Assembly: GCA_017456585.1 (NCBI GenBank) | Contig: JAFTJD010000045.1 | Coordinates: 1-34,280 of the forward strand | DNA: 34,280 bases | Direction of reading: 5' to 3' | DNA from: Lachnospiraceae bacterium | GTDB taxonomy: Bacteria; Bacillota; Clostridia; Lachnospirales; Lachnospiraceae | The notes under the pieces: generated by a model | What the model was told of the DNA's origin: nothing | What the model saw: only the letters and a program-made list of their open reading frames with translations | Database searches by the model: none | Part shown: positions 32,231-34,280 of the stretch, piece by piece | Layout: every line of letters begins with the position of its first letter | How positions within the stretch are numbered: position 1 is the first letter of the stretch | Made by a program: the position numbers and the translations under genes

Positions 32231-33301
32231 ATGAAGAAAATTTTGTTAACAGGCGGCGGTACCGCCGGACATGTAACACCAAATCTCGCACTTCTTCCCT
32301 TGCTCAAGAAGCAGGGCTTCGATGTGTCATATGTTGGTTCCTATGACGGAATTGAAAAGAAGCTGGCCGAGGAAGCCGGTCTTACCTATCACGGAATATC
32401 TTCGGGCAAACTCCGCCGCTATTTTGATTTAAAGAATTTCACAGATCCGTTCCGAGTAATCAAGGGTTATGGCGAGGCCAAACGTCTCATTAAGAGCCTT
32501 AAACCGGACGTGGTATTTTCAAAAGGCGGCTTCGTTACTGTTCCTGTGGTAATAGCAGCGCATAAATATAAAGTTCCTGTAGTAATCCACGAGTCCGACA
32601 TGACCCCGGGACTTGCTAACAGAATCTGCAATCCTTATGCAACCAAGGTATGCTGTAACTTCCCGGAAACCTTCGGACATCTGCCCAAAGACAAGGGTGT
32701 GCTTACAGGTCAGCCTATAAGAAATGAATTATTTAGCGGAAGCAAAGAGGCATGCCTTAAATTCACAGGACTTTCCGGTGCCAAGCCGATTCTTCTCATT
32801 ACAGGAGGAAGTCTTGGTTCAGTTGCCATAAATCGTGCAATCAGAAATATCCTGTCAACTCTCCTTGAGAATTTCGACATAATCCACCTTTGCGGTAAGA
32901 ATAATGTCGACAACTCTCTTAATGACGTCAAAGGATATGTTCAGTACGAATATATAAAAGATGAGTTAAAGGATATGTTCGCTGCTGCTGATGTTATAAT
33001 CTCACGTGCCGGCGCCAACACCATCTGCGAGCTTCTTGCTTTAAGAAAGCCGAATCTGTTAATCCCGCTTCCTGCTTCACAGAGCCGCGGTGACCAGATA
33101 CTTAATGCTGCCTCCTTCGAGAAGCAGGGTTTTAGTAAGGTTCTCAATGAAGAAACTCTCACCGATGAACTTCTTAGCAAGACAATAACCGAGCTTTATA
33201 CATCACGTAGTTCATATATCTCAGCCATGGAAAAGAGTTCCCAAAACGACGCAGTCACTACTATTGTAGAACTCCTCTCATCTCTATCCGCAAATAAATA
33301 G
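32231..33301 (+). CDS. murG: UDP-GlcNAc:undecaprenyl-PP-MurNAc-pentapeptide GlcNAc transferase
   Basis: MurG adds GlcNAc to lipid I to make lipid II on the inner face of the membrane, the last cytosolic step of peptidoglycan synthesis. The 356-residue length is typical. The N-terminal [14 protein letters not shown] (8-21), [35 protein letters not shown] and the donor-binding [23 protein letters not shown] segments are all characteristic. TTTAGGAG lies about ten bases before the ATG. Here murG stands alone rather than in a division/cell-wall cluster. A weak TTGACT/CATAAT promoter lies near 32172-32198. Confidence 0.96.
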   Translation: MKKILLTGGGTAGHVTPNLALLPLLKKQGFDVSYVGSYDGIEKKLAEEAGLTYHGISSGKLRRYFDLKNFTDPFRVIKGYGEAKRLIKSLKPDVVFSKGGFVTVPVVIAAHKYKVPVVIHESDMTPGLANRICNPYATKVCCNFPETFGHLPKDKGVLTGQPIRNELFSGSKEACLKFTGLSGAKPILLITGGSLGSVAINRAIRNILSTLLENFDIIHLCGKNNVDNSLNDVKGYVQYEYIKDELKDMFAAADVIISRAGANTICELLALRKPNLLIPLPASQSRGDQILNAASFEKQGFSKVLNEETLTDELLSKTITELYTSRSSYISAMEKSSQNDAVTTIVELLSSLSANK

Positions 33302-33326
33302 ACCTCGTTTTATACATCAAATAAAT

Positions 33327-33389
33327 ATGGAGCATTGCAGCACAGATATATCATCTCATTCCGATATAATCTGCATTGCAATGCTCCAT
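33327..33389. terminator. long hairpin between murG and the HIT gene
   Basis: ATGGAGCATTGCA (33327-33339) pairs perfectly with TGCAATGCTCCAT (33377-33389), and inside it AGATATATC pairs with GATATAATCT. Both genes converge on it, so it probably ends both transcripts, though neither side has a good T tract; it could also be a structured repeat. Confidence 0.6.
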
Positions 33390-33442
33390 GTTCTATTCCC
33401 TAACCTTGTATCTCTACAATTACAAAAATCTCACCGAAAATA

Positions 33443-33856
33443 CTATTTTACTTTCGCACGAATTACATCTGCTACTTCAGTAAGGTCATACTCAGCAGCC
33501 TTCTTTCCCGGCATTTCAAGACCTGCATTGTCATCCTTATATCTCGGAATCAAGTGCATATGAAAATGAAATACTGTCTGTCCGGCAGCTTCACCATTGT
33601 TCTGTAACACATTAAAACCATCGAAATCCAATGCTTCCTTCATAGAAGCAGACATATTCTTAGCCACATTAAATACCTTCTGTGCATACTCACACGGAAG
33701 TTCAAAAATATTAGCATAATGCTTCTTCGGAAGAATGAGAGCATGTCCTTTCGTCGCAGGCTCAATATCAAGAATTACTCTGAAATCCTCATCCTCATAT
33801 AATGTGTGTGACGGAAATTCTCCGTTTGCAAGCTTACAAAAAATACAATTATCCAT
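33443..33856 (-). CDS. HIT-family nucleotide hydrolase
   Basis: A 137-residue HIT-type hydrolase, probably an HinT-like nucleoside phosphoramidase or dinucleotide hydrolase. The catalytic histidine triad is HFHMHLIPR (H97, H99, H101). CIFCKLANGEFPS at the N terminus and ILPKKHYANIFELP are family-typical; the early CxxC may bind zinc. Length is normal. AGGAGG lies about eight bases before the ATG. The repeat element copy B begins about 24 bases upstream, so its promoter must lie in or near that element. Confidence 0.94.
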   Translation of the reverse strand: MDNCIFCKLANGEFPSHTLYEDEDFRVILDIEPATKGHALILPKKHYANIFELPCEYAQKVFNVAKNMSASMKEALDFDGFNVLQNNGEAAGQTVFHFHMHLIPRYKDDNAGLEMPGKKAAEYDLTEVADVIRAKVK

Positions 33857-33879
33857 TAATCTTTCCTCCTATATTACAT

Positions 33880-34230
33880 CATTTGCGTAACCGCCCTCGT
33901 TGTTGTTTCGACATCTTCGCCCGGCGGCTTGTATATTTGACCGCAGACAACTAGCTACCTTAGTAGAACCTGACTTTGCAACGCTTCGATGAACACGCCT
34001 CCGTAGGTTGTTTGAATCAAACTTCGGAGCTTATCATTTGATGTTGCTCGCAACTTCTACGACCTTGGGGAAATTTGCTTTGCCATGCTTCATTGAACAC
34101 GCCTATGTGGTTACCTTAAACAACCGTTGATGCTTATTACATGATGTGTCTCGCAACTTCTACGACCATAAGGGGAACTATAGACTTTGCCGCTTCGATT
34201 TTTGATTACACGCCCCTCTCGCTAAACTCG
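33880..34230. repeat. repeat element copy B, tandem form
   Basis: The 424 bases from the HIT start to the window edge hold no credible gene. The left end CATTTGCGTAAC (33880-33891) resembles the end motif of element A. Blocks shared with A include TAGTAGAAC, TTTGCAACGCTTCGATGA, ACACGCCTCCG and ACTTCGGAGCTTATCAT. Unlike A, the right part is not inverted but repeated in the same direction: TCGCAACTTCTACGACC occurs at 34048-34064 and again at 34151-34167, a 103-base period, and a partial third unit follows to about 34230. The last 50 bases show nothing more. Confidence 0.8.
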
Positions 34231-34280
34231 AACAAGGTGCATATCTGTACAGTTGGTTCCCACGAATAATCTTATCGCAC

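Overview
The window looks like a chromosomal segment of a low-GC Gram-positive anaerobe, most likely a Lachnospiraceae-type Clostridia. This is an inference from gene content: a RelQ-type small alarmone synthetase, a CBS/DRTGG-containing family II pyrophosphatase, DUF1846, DUF1540 and DUF951 proteins, a BspA-type leucine-rich-repeat lipoprotein, an AMMECR1/LigB fusion, strong AGGAGG-type ribosome binding sites and sigma-A-like promoters. It is mostly ordinary core and near-core genome. There is no prophage, integrase, transposase or CRISPR array.

Left part (1-10595, all minus strand): a long gene string reads right to left from one excellent promoter at 10640-10668: traX-like, bioY, ecsC-like, an anchored 5'-nucleotidase, relQ, an rsmF-like rRNA methyltransferase, a CBS/DRTGG pyrophosphatase, a flavin reductase-like protein, an OLD-family ATPase/TOPRIM nuclease and the start of aroK (cut by the window edge). 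Gaps are short and several ends overlap. A 19-bp perfect palindrome covers the promoter's -35 box and is the likely operator. Divergent from it is a membrane-bound EAL phosphodiesterase.

Middle part (13000-22700): hemolysin III-like protein, pepT, the AMMECR1/LigB fusion, DUF1846 and a papain-like hydrolase are on the minus strand. They are followed by an initiator tRNA-fMet, a broken four-helix-bundle gene, a DUF5694 gene, a DUF1540 miniprotein, and a coupled truA-CDF transporter pair. A roughly 380-nt imperfect palindrome occupies the pepT/AMMECR1 gap.

Right part (22900-34280): an LRR lipoprotein, an S1-domain protein, a DUF951-DUF2264-GH88-membrane protein operon suited to uronic-acid-containing glycans, a second traX-like gene, a GGDEF/degenerate HD-GYP protein, an unassigned membrane protein, murG and a HIT protein. 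A second copy of the repeat family lies upstream of the HIT gene, here in tandem form.

The two c-di-GMP proteins are complementary: one has a dead GGDEF and an intact EAL, the other an intact GGDEF and a broken HD-GYP. The least explained material is non-coding: the palindromic/tandem repeat family (15030-15410, 33880-34230, with a stray end at 29037-29051), a GC-rich palindrome-bearing spacer at 31232-31325, the hairpin at the very 5' end of the DUF1846 transcript, and the operator-like palindrome at 10660-10678.
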